A stretch of 64,000 nt of DNA from Saccharopolyspora hirsuta (GTDB lineage Bacteria; Actinomycetota; Actinomycetes; Mycobacteriales; Pseudonocardiaceae), in the NCBI RefSeq assembly GCF_008630535.1, contig NZ_VWPH01000019.1, positions 1 through 64,000 on the forward strand, in the 5' to 3' direction. Below the pieces are notes generated by a model. That model did no database searches. It saw nothing but the letters and a program-made list of their open reading frames with translations, and was not told the DNA's origin. This document shows positions 15,249 to 23,195 of this stretch, piece by piece. Each line of letters starts with the position of its first letter. Position 1 is the first letter of the stretch. A program made the position numbers and the translations under genes.

Positions 15249-16297
15249 TACTGCTCGGGCAGCTCGAACCCGCGCTGGCGCATGACCTCGCGGAGCCGGT
15301 CGGGGTAGTCGGTGATGATCCCGTCGACGCCGTCGTCGATCAGCTTGTGCATGGTCGCTTCGTCGTCGACGGTCCAGGGGATGACCGCGATCCACGCCCG
15401 GTGCGCGCGCTTGACCAGCTGCTTGGTCGTGTACGGCCGGTAGTCCGGATCCGTGACCTCGCCGTCCTGGGGGTCTCCGTGCACCGGGGAGAGGCCGTCG
15501 GCGCCGAAGGAGGCGACGGCGGCGACGAGGTCACCGCCGAAGTCGTCGATGTCGATGCCGCCCAGCCACGGAGAGGCGCCGGGGCGGCCCGGCTGCAGGA
15601 ACTGGTCGCCGTTGGTCAGCGCGACGATGGGCAGCTCCGGGGCGACTTCCCGCATGCGCATCAGCGCGCCCCAGTCGAAGCTCTGGATCGAGACGCGGTC
15701 GGCGAGGCCCGATTCGCGCACCTGGCGGGCCACGATCTGCACGAACTCCTCGCGGGGAGCGGTTTCCTGGGGCGCTGCGGCCTCGACCTTCGTCTCGACG
15801 TTGAGCCGCACGTCGTCGGCGTCACGCTCCTCGACCAGGTCGAACACCTCGGTCAGCAGCGGCATGCGGGCACCCGGGCTGGGGCGCTGCGCCGGGTGCT
15901 GCGGCAGGGTCTGGGATCCGCAGTCGAGGGTGCGCACCTGCGCCAGGGTCAGGTCGACGACGTACTTGCCGACGTAGGGGAACTCCGGGTCCCCGGGGAA
16001 GGCCGGTGCGGTGTCGAGGCACTTCGCGCCCGAGATCTTCCGGTCGTGGGTGACCACGGCGTGGTGGTCCTCGGTGATCTGGACGTCGAGCTCCAGCGTG
16101 CTCACCCCTACCGCGAGCCCGTTGGAGAACGAGTCGAGCGTGCTCTCCACGACCAGCCCGAGCCCGCCCCGGTGGGCCTGCAGGTCGAAACCACCAGGGC
16201 CGTAGTGGTCGCCCGGATCGGCGAACGCGGTTGGGACGGTCAACGCCGTGGTGCAGCACGTGGTCACCAACGCGACCACGATGCGTCGCAGCGACAT
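15245..16297 (-). CDS. Secreted glycerophosphodiester phosphodiesterase
   Basis: A 350-residue exported enzyme hydrolysing glycerophosphodiesters (deacylated phospholipids) to glycerol-3-phosphate and an alcohol. The signal peptide spans about residues 1-26 ('...TVPTAFA|DPG'). The GDPD TIM-barrel begins with 'FDLQAHRGGLGLVVESTLDSF', giving catalytic 'HRG' and the metal Glu, followed by 'ELDVQITEDHHAVVTHD', with the second His. 'VETKVEA' supplies another metal-binding Glu, and the end 'IITDYPDRL' is typical. It converges with the MFS gene, sharing a CTAG stop palindrome. Confidence 0.93.
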   Translation of the reverse strand: MSLRRIVVALVTTCCTTALTVPTAFADPGDHYGPGGFDLQAHRGGLGLVVESTLDSFSNGLAVGVSTLELDVQITEDHHAVVTHDRKISGAKCLDTAPAFPGDPEFPYVGKYVVDLTLAQVRTLDCGSQTLPQHPAQRPSPGARMPLLTEVFDLVEERDADDVRLNVETKVEAAAPQETAPREEFVQIVARQVRESGLADRVSIQSFDWGALMRMREVAPELPIVALTNGDQFLQPGRPGASPWLGGIDIDDFGGDLVAAVASFGADGLSPVHGDPQDGEVTDPDYRPYTTKQLVKRAHRAWIAVIPWTVDDEATMHKLIDDGVDGIITDYPDRLREVMRQRGFELPEQY

Positions 16298-16423
16298 GGG
16301 GCTCCTTCGCGCAAGCGGGCAACTGCGGGTGCGCAGACGCTAGCGGGCCGACCTTTCGAGAACCTGTCGCCCACGCTGCGCCCGGGCTAGCGGACCGTGA
16401 CGACCGCGAACCCGGATCGCCGG

Positions 16424-18718
16424 TCAGCGTTCGCGGTGGAGGGCGCGGCTGATGCCCGCGGCGACCGTGGTGGCGAGGGTCCAGCCCGCGGCCACCAGGG
16501 CCACCGTGACCCACTGGGAGACGCCGCGGGCCTGCCACATGTCGTCGTGGCCGAGGCTCACCACCGGCAGCATCTGGTCCAACGTGTACAGCAGCGGGTT
16601 CCACACCGGGCGGTCCTGCTCGTTGACCGGGATCAGCGGGTGGAAGCTGAACCAGGCGGTGCCCACCACCGCGAACGCGACCAGCCACCCCACCGCCCGC
16701 ATCGGCCGGTACCCGTAGCCGACGGTGGCCCGCTGCAGCCAGCTCCACAGCTGGACCGGCCAGCGCAGCCCGGGGCGCGCGGTGCGGGCGATCGCCGCGT
16801 AGCGGTGCCGCTGCTTCTCGATCAGCACCGAGACCGCGTGCTCCTCCAGCCCGTTGCTGCGGAAGACCTCGGCGAGCTGGTCGTAGGGGCCCGGCTGGTA
16901 GGCGCCGTCGGCGGTGGCGCGCAGCCAGCCCAGGCGCTGGCGCACCCGCTGCTGGTCGTCGAGCTCGAAGGGCTCCGCGAAGTTCTGGTAGGAGAAGTCC
17001 TCGCAGTCCACCCCGCGGCTGGACTCCCACACCGCCGAGTTGTCGGCGAGCAGCTCGCACTGCGCCTGCCGCAACGTGACCCGGCCGCGCGGCGGGGTCC
17101 GCGGCAGCAGAGTGAGCTCCTGGGTCTGCACCCCGGAGGCGTTGAACGCGGTCCGCGACGCACCATCGCCGAGCTCGCAGCCCGAGAAGTTGACGTGCCG
17201 CCCGATCTGCGACCACCGAAGCTGCACGGTCCCCTCGGCGAGGAACGCCTGCTCGCCCTCCGCGCAGATCAGGTCGCGCTCGATGCGCGCCGCGCGCAGG
17301 TCCAGCGACGGCTTGTAGGTGTTGCGGTGGTGGTGCCAGGCGGGCTTGGTCAGCTGCGCGCCGCGCAGGTCGATGTTCGCGCCGATCTGCGCGCCCGGCA
17401 GCTGCAGCGAGCCGACGACCTCGGCGGCCCGGAGCTCCAGGTTGCTGCCCACCGAGAGCCTGCTGCCCACCAGGACGTCGGTGCGCGGCCCGGTCAGCTG
17501 CGCCCGGGTGAGCTGGATGCTGCCGCCGACCTGGACGTCGGTCATCCGCCACTGCCCGCGCACCGCGACGGCCCCCGCGTCGAGGTTGCCGGACACCCGC
17601 GCCCCGTCCAGGTTCACCGCGCGCACCGGCTGCAGCACCGACTCGGCGGGGGAGCGCAGCCAGCCCACGTCCACGGCGGCCCCGGCCATCCGCAGGTTTC
17701 CGCCCACGACGGCGCTGACCAGGCGCAGCGTGCCGCCGCTGCGGAAGTCCTGGTCGAGCTGCACGTCCCCGCGGATCTCGCAGCGGTCGGCGATCAGCGA
17801 CGCGGTGGGGTCGTCGTGGTCGGAGTCGCCGCGCCGCGGCGGTCGGGCACCGGGTTCCAGCACGGCGTCCCGCAATCGCAGGTCGCCGGAGATCTGCGCG
17901 CTGGGCAGGCGCAGCGTGCCAGCGGCGGTGAACGCCCGGCCGGTCGCCGGGTCGACGTCCAGCCGCAGCGAGCCGCCGATGCGGATGCCGGTGGCGTTGA
18001 TCGCGTTCCGGCCGCGGTTGCGCAGCGCACCGCCGGACAGCGTCAGGTTGCCGCCGATCTTGGCGCCGGGGATGCGGATCTCACCGGCGGTCCGCAACCG
18101 GATCCCGAGCAGCGCGCCGGAGACCGCCAGGCGGTCGGCGTAGACGCAGCGCTGCCCGGGATTGCGCAGTTCGCTGTCGTTGAGCAGCAGCGAGCCGCCG
18201 AGGTCGGCGTCGGCCAGGTCGAGGATGCCGCCGACGCTGGCGCAGTCGCGCAGCACCACGTCGTTGCCGACCGCGAGGTTGCGCGCGTGCAGGCCCGGGA
18301 ACCGGCAGCTCCACAGCACCAGCCCGGCCAGCCTGGCCTGCCGCAGGTCGGGCGCGTTCTCGAAGCGGCAGCCGACGAACTCCAGCAGGTGGGGGAGATC
18401 CACGTTGCGCAGGTCCAGCTGCCCGGTGATCGAGGCGTGCTCCACGACGATCACCAGCGGCTGCGCGCCGCGCCGGGCGAACAGCCGCCCGCCCTCCTCC
18501 AGCGACTCGATCAGCCGGGACGCGAGGTACTCGCCGCGGATCTCCTGCTCGGCACCGGGAACGCCCGCGGGCTGCACCTGGTCGGCGGTCGACTCCGCCG
18601 TCCTGCCCTGCGCCAGCAGCTCGTCGAACCGGCGCTCGGCGTCGGTCAGCGGTTCTGCGGTGTTCCTCGCCCAGCCAGTCAATGTTCGTCCCGTCGACCA
18701 CGAACCCACCGCACCCAC
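16424..18718 (-). CDS. Large beta-helix (pentapeptide-like) membrane protein
   Basis: A protein of up to 764 residues. After a ~60-residue helical head, residues ~90-590 form a long array of short strands with recurring patterns such as 'GGNLTLSGG', 'ISGDLRLRD', 'IGGSLRLD' and 'VSGNLDAG', consistent with a right-handed beta-helix akin to pentapeptide repeats. A ~60-residue helical section follows, then a C-terminal membrane domain of two helices flanking 'LYTLDQMLPVVSLGHDD', reminiscent of a pore loop. Similar actinobacterial proteins are often mislabelled membrane-associated oxidoreductases; no redox motif is seen here. The start is uncertain: GTG at 18718, GTG at 18709 or TTG at 18682. Function unknown, possibly ion-channel-like. 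Confidence 0.65.
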   Translation of the reverse strand: MGAVGSWSTGRTLTGWARNTAEPLTDAERRFDELLAQGRTAESTADQVQPAGVPGAEQEIRGEYLASRLIESLEEGGRLFARRGAQPLVIVVEHASITGQLDLRNVDLPHLLEFVGCRFENAPDLRQARLAGLVLWSCRFPGLHARNLAVGNDVVLRDCASVGGILDLADADLGGSLLLNDSELRNPGQRCVYADRLAVSGALLGIRLRTAGEIRIPGAKIGGNLTLSGGALRNRGRNAINATGIRIGGSLRLDVDPATGRAFTAAGTLRLPSAQISGDLRLRDAVLEPGARPPRRGDSDHDDPTASLIADRCEIRGDVQLDQDFRSGGTLRLVSAVVGGNLRMAGAAVDVGWLRSPAESVLQPVRAVNLDGARVSGNLDAGAVAVRGQWRMTDVQVGGSIQLTRAQLTGPRTDVLVGSRLSVGSNLELRAAEVVGSLQLPGAQIGANIDLRGAQLTKPAWHHHRNTYKPSLDLRAARIERDLICAEGEQAFLAEGTVQLRWSQIGRHVNFSGCELGDGASRTAFNASGVQTQELTLLPRTPPRGRVTLRQAQCELLADNSAVWESSRGVDCEDFSYQNFAEPFELDDQQRVRQRLGWLRATADGAYQPGPYDQLAEVFRSNGLEEHAVSVLIEKQRHRYAAIARTARPGLRWPVQLWSWLQRATVGYGYRPMRAVGWLVAFAVVGTAWFSFHPLIPVNEQDRPVWNPLLYTLDQMLPVVSLGHDDMWQARGVSQWVTVALVAAGWTLATTVAAGISRALHRER

Positions 18719-18763
18719 CGTAGTGGACCGGCGACCCGGCGGAGGCGCGTTTCACCCGGCACG

Positions 18764-18805
18764 CGCAACGACGTGCCGCCGCCGGGGCGGTGGCACGTCG
18801 TTGCG
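18764..18805 (-). terminator. Strong hairpin terminator of the type VII island
   Basis: A perfect 14-bp inverted repeat, CGCAACGACGTGCC / GGCACGTCGTTGCG, with a partly pairing GC loop. It starts three bases beyond the stop of the last gene of the type VII secretion island and separates it from the beta-helix membrane protein. Confidence 0.85.
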
Positions 18806-18808
18806 GGA

Positions 18809-19843
18809 TCAGGCGCGGCCGGGCGGATCCGCCGGCTCGTCGGACCAGGACGGCGGCGTGATGGTCGCCGTGAACGTGATGCCCGGCGCCGACGGGGTGC
18901 TGTCCTCGCCGGACACCGGGATGCTGCCGGACATCGAGGTGTTGCCAGCCGTCGGCAGCGCGCTCGACGCCGGTGTCCTTCCCGAGGCGGGGAACGTGCT
19001 CGATGTTGCTGTGCTGCCCGAGGTGGGCAGCGAGCCCGACGTCGGCGTGGTGCCCGAGGTCGGCCCGGTGCTCGACGTTCCGGTCGACTGCTGCACCAGC
19101 TCGCTGATCGCGGAGATCGAGTCGGTGAGGGCGCTGACCGCCTTCGTCGTCGTCGCCACGTGCTGCATCAGGTTCTGGGCGCTGGAGAGCAGCTGCTGCA
19201 TGACCGCCACGATCCGCCCGCCGTACTCGGCCGCGACCTGCACCGCCTGCGGGATCGCAGCCGCCACGCTGGCGCCGAAGGTCGCCGCCGCGGCGGCCAT
19301 CGCCTGGTTGAGGATCATGATGATCTTGCCGGTGGCTTCGGAGACCAGCGCCGTGACCTCCTGCAGCGCCTTCGCGGCTGCTTCGCCCGCGCCGGTCGCC
19401 GCTTCGGCCAGCGCCACGCTCGCGTCGCCGAGCCCGGCGATGCCGTCCACCAGCTCCGCCCCGGTCTTGAGGTACCCGGCCGCGGCCTCGCCGGACCACC
19501 CGCTGGTCTCCGGGCCGACCGACCGCTGGTAGGAGTCGGCGATCGCGGAGACGTTGCGCCCGGTGTCCTGGAAGCCCTGCGAACCGGCGGAGATCGTGCT
19601 GGGGTCGCCCGCCAGCTGCTGCAGCGGTTCGTCGAGGAACGACACCGACGCGGTGATGAAGCCGAACCCGGAGTCCGACAGCGCCGACAGCGGGCTGCTC
19701 GGCTCGCCGGGGGAGGCCGCCCCGGGGTTGCCGCCGCTGAGGCCGCCAGCCAGCCAGCCGCGGTCGCGGACCGCCGCGATCGTCGACTTCAGCTGTTCGA
19801 GCTCCTCCGGTCGCGTCGCGCCGATCGTGATCTGCACCGTCAT
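18809..19843 (-). CDS. WXG-type type VII secretion-associated protein with C-terminal 12-residue repeats
   Basis: A 344-residue protein. The N-terminal ~240 residues are predicted helical and Ala-rich, with a central 'SGWSGEAAAGYLKTGAEL', giving a WxG-like turn (W-S-G) expected of ESX/WXG100 substrates. From about residue 257 to 312 it has five imperfect 12-residue repeats, each with a P-(T/A/V)-(S/A)-G core, rich in Ser, Thr, Gly and Pro and likely an extended surface linker. The tail 'ITFTATITPPSWSD' is short. It is the last gene of the island and overlaps the EspC-like gene by four bases (ATGA). I infer a secreted effector or surface protein; no enzymatic domain is seen. Confidence 0.7.
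   Translation of the reverse strand: MTVQITIGATRPEELEQLKSTIAAVRDRGWLAGGLSGGNPGAASPGEPSSPLSALSDSGFGFITASVSFLDEPLQQLAGDPSTISAGSQGFQDTGRNVSAIADSYQRSVGPETSGWSGEAAAGYLKTGAELVDGIAGLGDASVALAEAATGAGEAAAKALQEVTALVSEATGKIIMILNQAMAAAAATFGASVAAAIPQAVQVAAEYGGRIVAVMQQLLSSAQNLMQHVATTTKAVSALTDSISAISELVQQSTGTSSTGPTSGTTPTSGSLPTSGSTATSSTFPASGRTPASSALPTAGNTSMSGSIPVSGEDSTPSAPGITFTATITPPSWSDEPADPPGRA
18908..19075 (-). repeat. Five 36-bp tandem repeats encoding a 12-residue unit
   Basis: Proline residues recur at exactly 12-residue spacing five times (residues 261, 273, 285, 297 and 309), each followed by a TSG/ASG/TAG/VSG-type triplet. The unit is therefore 36 bases long and imperfectly conserved. Confidence 0.7.
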
Positions 19844-20142
19844 CGCGAGTCCTCCCGGAGCAGCCGCACCGCGTTGTCGTCGTCGGTGCGCTCGTAGTCC
19901 TCGGCGGTTTGCACCAGCGCCGAGCTGACCGCCTCCACCGCGGACGAGGCCTGGGCGATGGCCTGCCCGGTCTGGGCCATGGCCGAGCCGAGCCCGGCGG
20001 TGAGGAACTGCAGGAACGTGCCGAGCGAGTTCTCCGCCGGGCCCTCCGGCACCGCACCGGCCGCGTCGGAGAGCCCGCTGGCGAGTCCGCCGACGGTGCT
20101 GGCGTGCGCCCGGATCTGGGCGGGATCGACCTGCAGGTCCAT
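19840..20142 (-). CDS. EspC-like type VII secretion target (DUF2580)
   Basis: A 100-residue helical protein of the ESX-associated EspC/DUF2580 type. It begins 'MDLQVDPAQIRAHASTVGGL' and ends with a helix containing 'TAEDYERTDDDNAVRLLRE', giving a Y-x3-D/E-like secretion signature (YERTD). Proteins of this family form helix-turn-helix pairs or polymers and are exported by ESX systems. Its ATG overlaps the upstream YbaB-like stop (TGATG) and its own stop overlaps the WXG-type gene, so the cluster is translationally coupled. Confidence 0.82.
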   Translation of the reverse strand: MDLQVDPAQIRAHASTVGGLASGLSDAAGAVPEGPAENSLGTFLQFLTAGLGSAMAQTGQAIAQASSAVEAVSSALVQTAEDYERTDDDNAVRLLREDSR

Positions 20143-20558
20143 CAGACGATCACCACCGGGTTGGCGAAGTAGTCGTCGTCATCGTCGTCGGCCCGGCGGG
20201 GACCGGTCGCGACCCCGGCGGCGGGCGGCATGTTCTCCTTGACGAAGTCCAGCGCCGGGCCGTCGCCGACGTACTCGGTCATGATCTCCACGACCTGCGC
20301 CCCGACGGTGCGCTGCGCTTCCTGCGCGGTCGCCAGGATGAGCTGCGCCAGCTGCTCGGCCTCCATCGCCCGGGCCGCGGGCGTGAGCCGGATGTCCTCC
20401 ATCGCGCCGCTGGGTCCGACCTGGACGGTGATCTCCCCGCGCGGCGAGGTCGCCGTCCCGCTCATCTGGCGCAGGCTCTCGGTCGCGGCCTTGGCGTCCG
20501 CCGCGGCCCGCGCGAGCCGCTCGTCGTACCCGGCCAGCCACTGCGCTGCTGATTCCAC
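20142..20558 (-). CDS. YbaB/EbfC family DNA-binding-type protein
   Basis: A 138-residue protein of the YbaB/EbfC nucleoid-associated family. The fold is recognisable: a long first helix ('WLAGYDERLARAAADAKAAT'), then strands 'ITVQVGPSGAMEDIRLT' and a C-terminal helix. The tail carries an acidic run of six Asp (about residues 125-130). YbaB homologues bind DNA as dimers, yet variants are recurrent in actinobacterial ESX-type gene clusters, where their job is unclear. The start is GTG with GGAGG eight bases upstream, 29 bases from the end of the EspG gene. Confidence 0.8.
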   Translation of the reverse strand: MESAAQWLAGYDERLARAAADAKAATESLRQMSGTATSPRGEITVQVGPSGAMEDIRLTPAARAMEAEQLAQLILATAQEAQRTVGAQVVEIMTEYVGDGPALDFVKENMPPAAGVATGPRRADDDDDDYFANPVVIV

Positions 20559-20587
20559 CTGATAATCCTCCGAAGTGTCCGCGCCGC

Positions 20588-21406
20588 TCACCGCGGCTCG
20601 CGGGCGATCCTGGCCAGGTCCTCGACCGCGAACCGCACGTCGTTCTGCCGCATCGGGTTGATGCTCACCCAGCCGTGCTTGGCCGGGACCACCCGCACCC
20701 GCCCGCGCGGACCGTCCAACCAGGACAGCTCGGTCCCGGCCCGGGTGCTCCCGCCTCCGTCGCGCCGGGTCGCCCCGACCTGCCCGCGCCCGGTCAGCAC
20801 CGGCAGCAGCCCGGCGAGCTGGTCCAGCGCGCCCGGGTCGCCGCCGCAGTCGCGGACCAGCTCGCGCAGCCGCTGCTCCTTCTCCCGGTCGTCCTCGATC
20901 TCGCCGACCAGCTGGGCAGCGGTGGCCACCGCGCGCTCGGGCAGCGTGATCGGCATCGTCCGGGCCGGTGGCACGTCGGGCACCAGGGCGAGCAGCTCGT
21001 CGGTGAGCGAGTCCGCCGGGACCCGGTGGATCCGCACCGGCTGCGCCGGATCGCCGTCCAGCGGCTGCACGCAGATCAGCGCCCACGACCGGTAGACGAC
21101 GGCCACCACCGCCGTCGCCCCCGATTCGCCGACCAGCACCAGGTCGACCGTCCCGCGGTGCTGGCGCAGGGCGGTGACCAGCTCCGCGGCGGCCCCGGCC
21201 GGTCCGTCCTCGTCGGCGAACCCGCGCAGCCGGAGCGTGTGCCCGGCAGTGGCCAGCAGCACCTCGCGCTCCCCGGCGATGCGGCCGAAGGACGGCACGC
21301 GCAGCGGGAACGGCATCGGCACCCCGGCGTGCGTGGCCAGCAGGTCCAGCTCGACCTGTCCGAAGTGGATGGGCGCGGGGGTGCGCCGCGCCGCCGCCGC
21401 GGTCAT
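20588..21406 (-). CDS. EspG family type VII secretion chaperone
   Basis: A 272-residue protein of the ESX secretion-associated EspG family. EspG proteins bind the tip of PE-PPE substrate pairs in the cytoplasm and keep them soluble for the ESX machine. The visible signature is 'IHFGQVELDLLATHAGVPMPFPLRVPS' in outline at the N-terminus and the closing 'VRVVPAKHGWVSINPMRQND'. The ATG overlaps the previous gene's stop (ATGA). Presence next to a PPE-like protein supports a dedicated chaperone-substrate relationship. Confidence 0.82.
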   Translation of the reverse strand: MTAAAARRTPAPIHFGQVELDLLATHAGVPMPFPLRVPSFGRIAGEREVLLATAGHTLRLRGFADEDGPAGAAAELVTALRQHRGTVDLVLVGESGATAVVAVVYRSWALICVQPLDGDPAQPVRIHRVPADSLTDELLALVPDVPPARTMPITLPERAVATAAQLVGEIEDDREKEQRLRELVRDCGGDPGALDQLAGLLPVLTGRGQVGATRRDGGGSTRAGTELSWLDGPRGRVRVVPAKHGWVSINPMRQNDVRFAVEDLARIAREPR

Positions 21407-21750
21407 GCCCGGTCCCCGCCGGTGTTGCGCAACGCCTGCGCGGCGTCGTCGTCGGTGGCCAGGTAGCCGGTGACGGTTTCGCCCAGCGCGGTGCGGAAGT
21501 TGTTCAGCTCGGTGTCGGCCGCGCTGATCTCGCCGCTGAGCCCGGACCGGCCCCCGGCCTCGCGCAGCCGCATCGCCAGGTGGATCGCCGGTGGCGCGGT
21601 GCCCAGCTGCGGCAGCCGCTCGGCCAGCCGACCGGCCGAACCGGCCAGCCCGGTGGTGCGCTCGCGGAGCCCGGAGAGCGCTTCGACCTGCGCGGAAAGT
21701 CCCTGCGGGGCGACCTGGTAGCCGTGCCCCGCCGCTGCTTCGGAAGTCAA
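21403..21750 (-). CDS. Small helical ESX-associated protein (EspC/PE-like)
   Basis: A 115-residue Ala/Leu-rich helical protein. The N-terminus 'GHGYQVAPQGLSAQVEALSGL' resembles the start of EspC/PE-like type VII targets, and the C-terminus has 'GYLATDDDAAQALRNTGG', giving a Y-x3-D signature (YLATD). The best start is TTG at 21750, with AGGAG six bases upstream; no ATG or GTG fits. It sits 14 bases after the PPE-like gene and overlaps EspG, the position where a PE-like partner is expected. Confidence 0.68.
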   Translation of the reverse strand: MTSEAAAGHGYQVAPQGLSAQVEALSGLRERTTGLAGSAGRLAERLPQLGTAPPAIHLAMRLREAGGRSGLSGEISAADTELNNFRTALGETVTGYLATDDDAAQALRNTGGDRA

Positions 21751-21764
21751 CGTTCGCTCCTGTG

Positions 21765-22883
21765 TCAGCCGATGACCGGGGCGCTGGCCGGTCGGTCGTC
21801 GTCGAAGAGTTTCTGGTCGATGGTGGGCAGGCGGTTCTCGTGCACCTGCTCGTCGTCCTCCTGGCCGCGCCGCGCCCCGGCCCCGGGCATCATGCCGCCG
21901 CTGCCCGCGCCGCGTCCGGCAAGTGCGCCGAGGCCACCGGAGCGCGCCAGAGCCGCGTCCAGCGCGCCGACGCCGCTGCGCGGTCCGGCCCCCAGCTGGT
22001 CCGCGCCGACCAAGCGGCCCCAGGGCACGCCACCGCTGCCGCTGCCGCCCGCACCTCCGCCGAAACCGGCGGCGACGGTCGACGCGGGCGAGTTGAACGC
22101 GGCGGCTTCGGTGGAGCCGGGAGGCGCGATCGCCTGGCTGCTGTTGCGCAGGCTCGCCTCGTACTGCTGCATGACGTGCACCGCCTCGGCCTTCTTCTGC
22201 GCGGCGGCGACGTTGGACAGGAACAGGCTGCCGCCGCCCGCGGCCACCGCGCCGATGGCGGCGCCCATCGCGGCACCGGGGCCAGCGCCGACACCACCGG
22301 CACCCGCACCGACGATCCCGCCGATGACCGCACCGGCTCCGGCTCCGGCGACCGCGCTGGACAGCGCCGCCCCGGTCGGGTCGCCCGGCGGCGGGGGCAT
22401 CGTGTTGCGCGCCACCGCGAGCGCGTCGCCCGCCTCCTGGGTCGCGCCCTGCACGGTGCTCGCGCGGTCGCTGATCCCGGAGGTGCGCTCGCCGAGCTCG
22501 CCGAGCTGGGTCGAGGCCAGCCCGGCGGACTCGCTGCTCCAGTTCGCCTGCATGGCGGTGCGCTGCTGCCGCATGGATTCCGCGTGGTCGGCCAGCTCGG
22601 TGCTGTGCTGCCCCCACTCGGCGGCCATCGAGCTGACCTCGCCGACGTCGGCGTGCTGCCACAGCATCTGGTAGAGCTCTTCGTGCGAGTAGGCGTTCCA
22701 GTTGGTGCCGTCGGGCGGGATCGGCGATCCGAAGTAGCCCTCCCAGACGTTGCGCAGGGCGTCCACGACCGGCACCATCAGCGCTCCGGCGGGACCGGCC
22801 TGCGCCAGCGCGGAGGTGGCGGCAGCGGCCAGGTCCTGCACCCCGGCCGATGCCGTGTCGATCAGGTTCGCTTCGTCGCTCAT
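21765..22883 (-). CDS. PPE/WXG-like type VII secretion substrate
   Basis: A 372-residue protein. Residues ~60-170 are long helices with 'GTNWNAYSHEELYQMLWQ' and a turn at 'QANWSSESAGLAS' (a W-S-S turn in place of WxG), resembling actinobacterial PPE-like domains. A Gly/Ala-rich hydrophobic stretch follows at about residues 180-225 ('AGAGAGAVIGGIVGAGAGG'), then a Gly/Ser-rich low-complexity zone and a charged C-terminal tail 'EDDEQVHENRLPTIDQKLFDD' in outline. The ATG has GGGAGG 12 bases upstream. First gene of the island; likely the main secreted substrate, handled by EspG. The membrane-inserting Gly/Ala region is inference. Confidence 0.72.
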   Translation of the reverse strand: MSDEANLIDTASAGVQDLAAAATSALAQAGPAGALMVPVVDALRNVWEGYFGSPIPPDGTNWNAYSHEELYQMLWQHADVGEVSSMAAEWGQHSTELADHAESMRQQRTAMQANWSSESAGLASTQLGELGERTSGISDRASTVQGATQEAGDALAVARNTMPPPPGDPTGAALSSAVAGAGAGAVIGGIVGAGAGGVGAGPGAAMGAAIGAVAAGGGSLFLSNVAAAQKKAEAVHVMQQYEASLRNSSQAIAPPGSTEAAAFNSPASTVAAGFGGGAGGSGSGGVPWGRLVGADQLGAGPRSGVGALDAALARSGGLGALAGRGAGSGGMMPGAGARRGQEDDEQVHENRLPTIDQKLFDDDRPASAPVIG

Positions 22884-23195
22884 CTGCGGTTTTCTGCCTC
22901 CCAGAGCGGCGCACCCCCGAGATGCGCCGACCAACGAGTTGTGCGGGGGCGCGGTGCTGCGGGCCGGAGGGCCCGGCAGGTGCCCGCTTCCCCCAGGAGC
23001 GGACACCCGCCCAAGATCACCAGAACAGCGGTCGCGAATCATCCGCAACATTGCTGATGTTTCGGTGAAACCGCGCTGACCTGCGAAGATCGAAATCGGC
23101 GACGGGATGAAACGGGCGAAACGCCGCCCTTGCGGACGGCTGATCGAGTGGCGAGGTCATCGCCCTACGTATGACGGGCCGCTGTCGGAGCCCGC
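22884..23195. other. 312-bp intergenic region upstream of the type VII island
   Basis: No gene seen. It must contain the leftward promoter of the type VII island, but I cannot name one -35/-10 pair with confidence. GTTTC-type pentamers recur on the minus strand near 23050-23130, and GGGCG/CGCCC form a short dyad at about 23114-23129. The LAL regulator gene ends at the right border without an obvious strong terminator. Confidence 0.4.
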
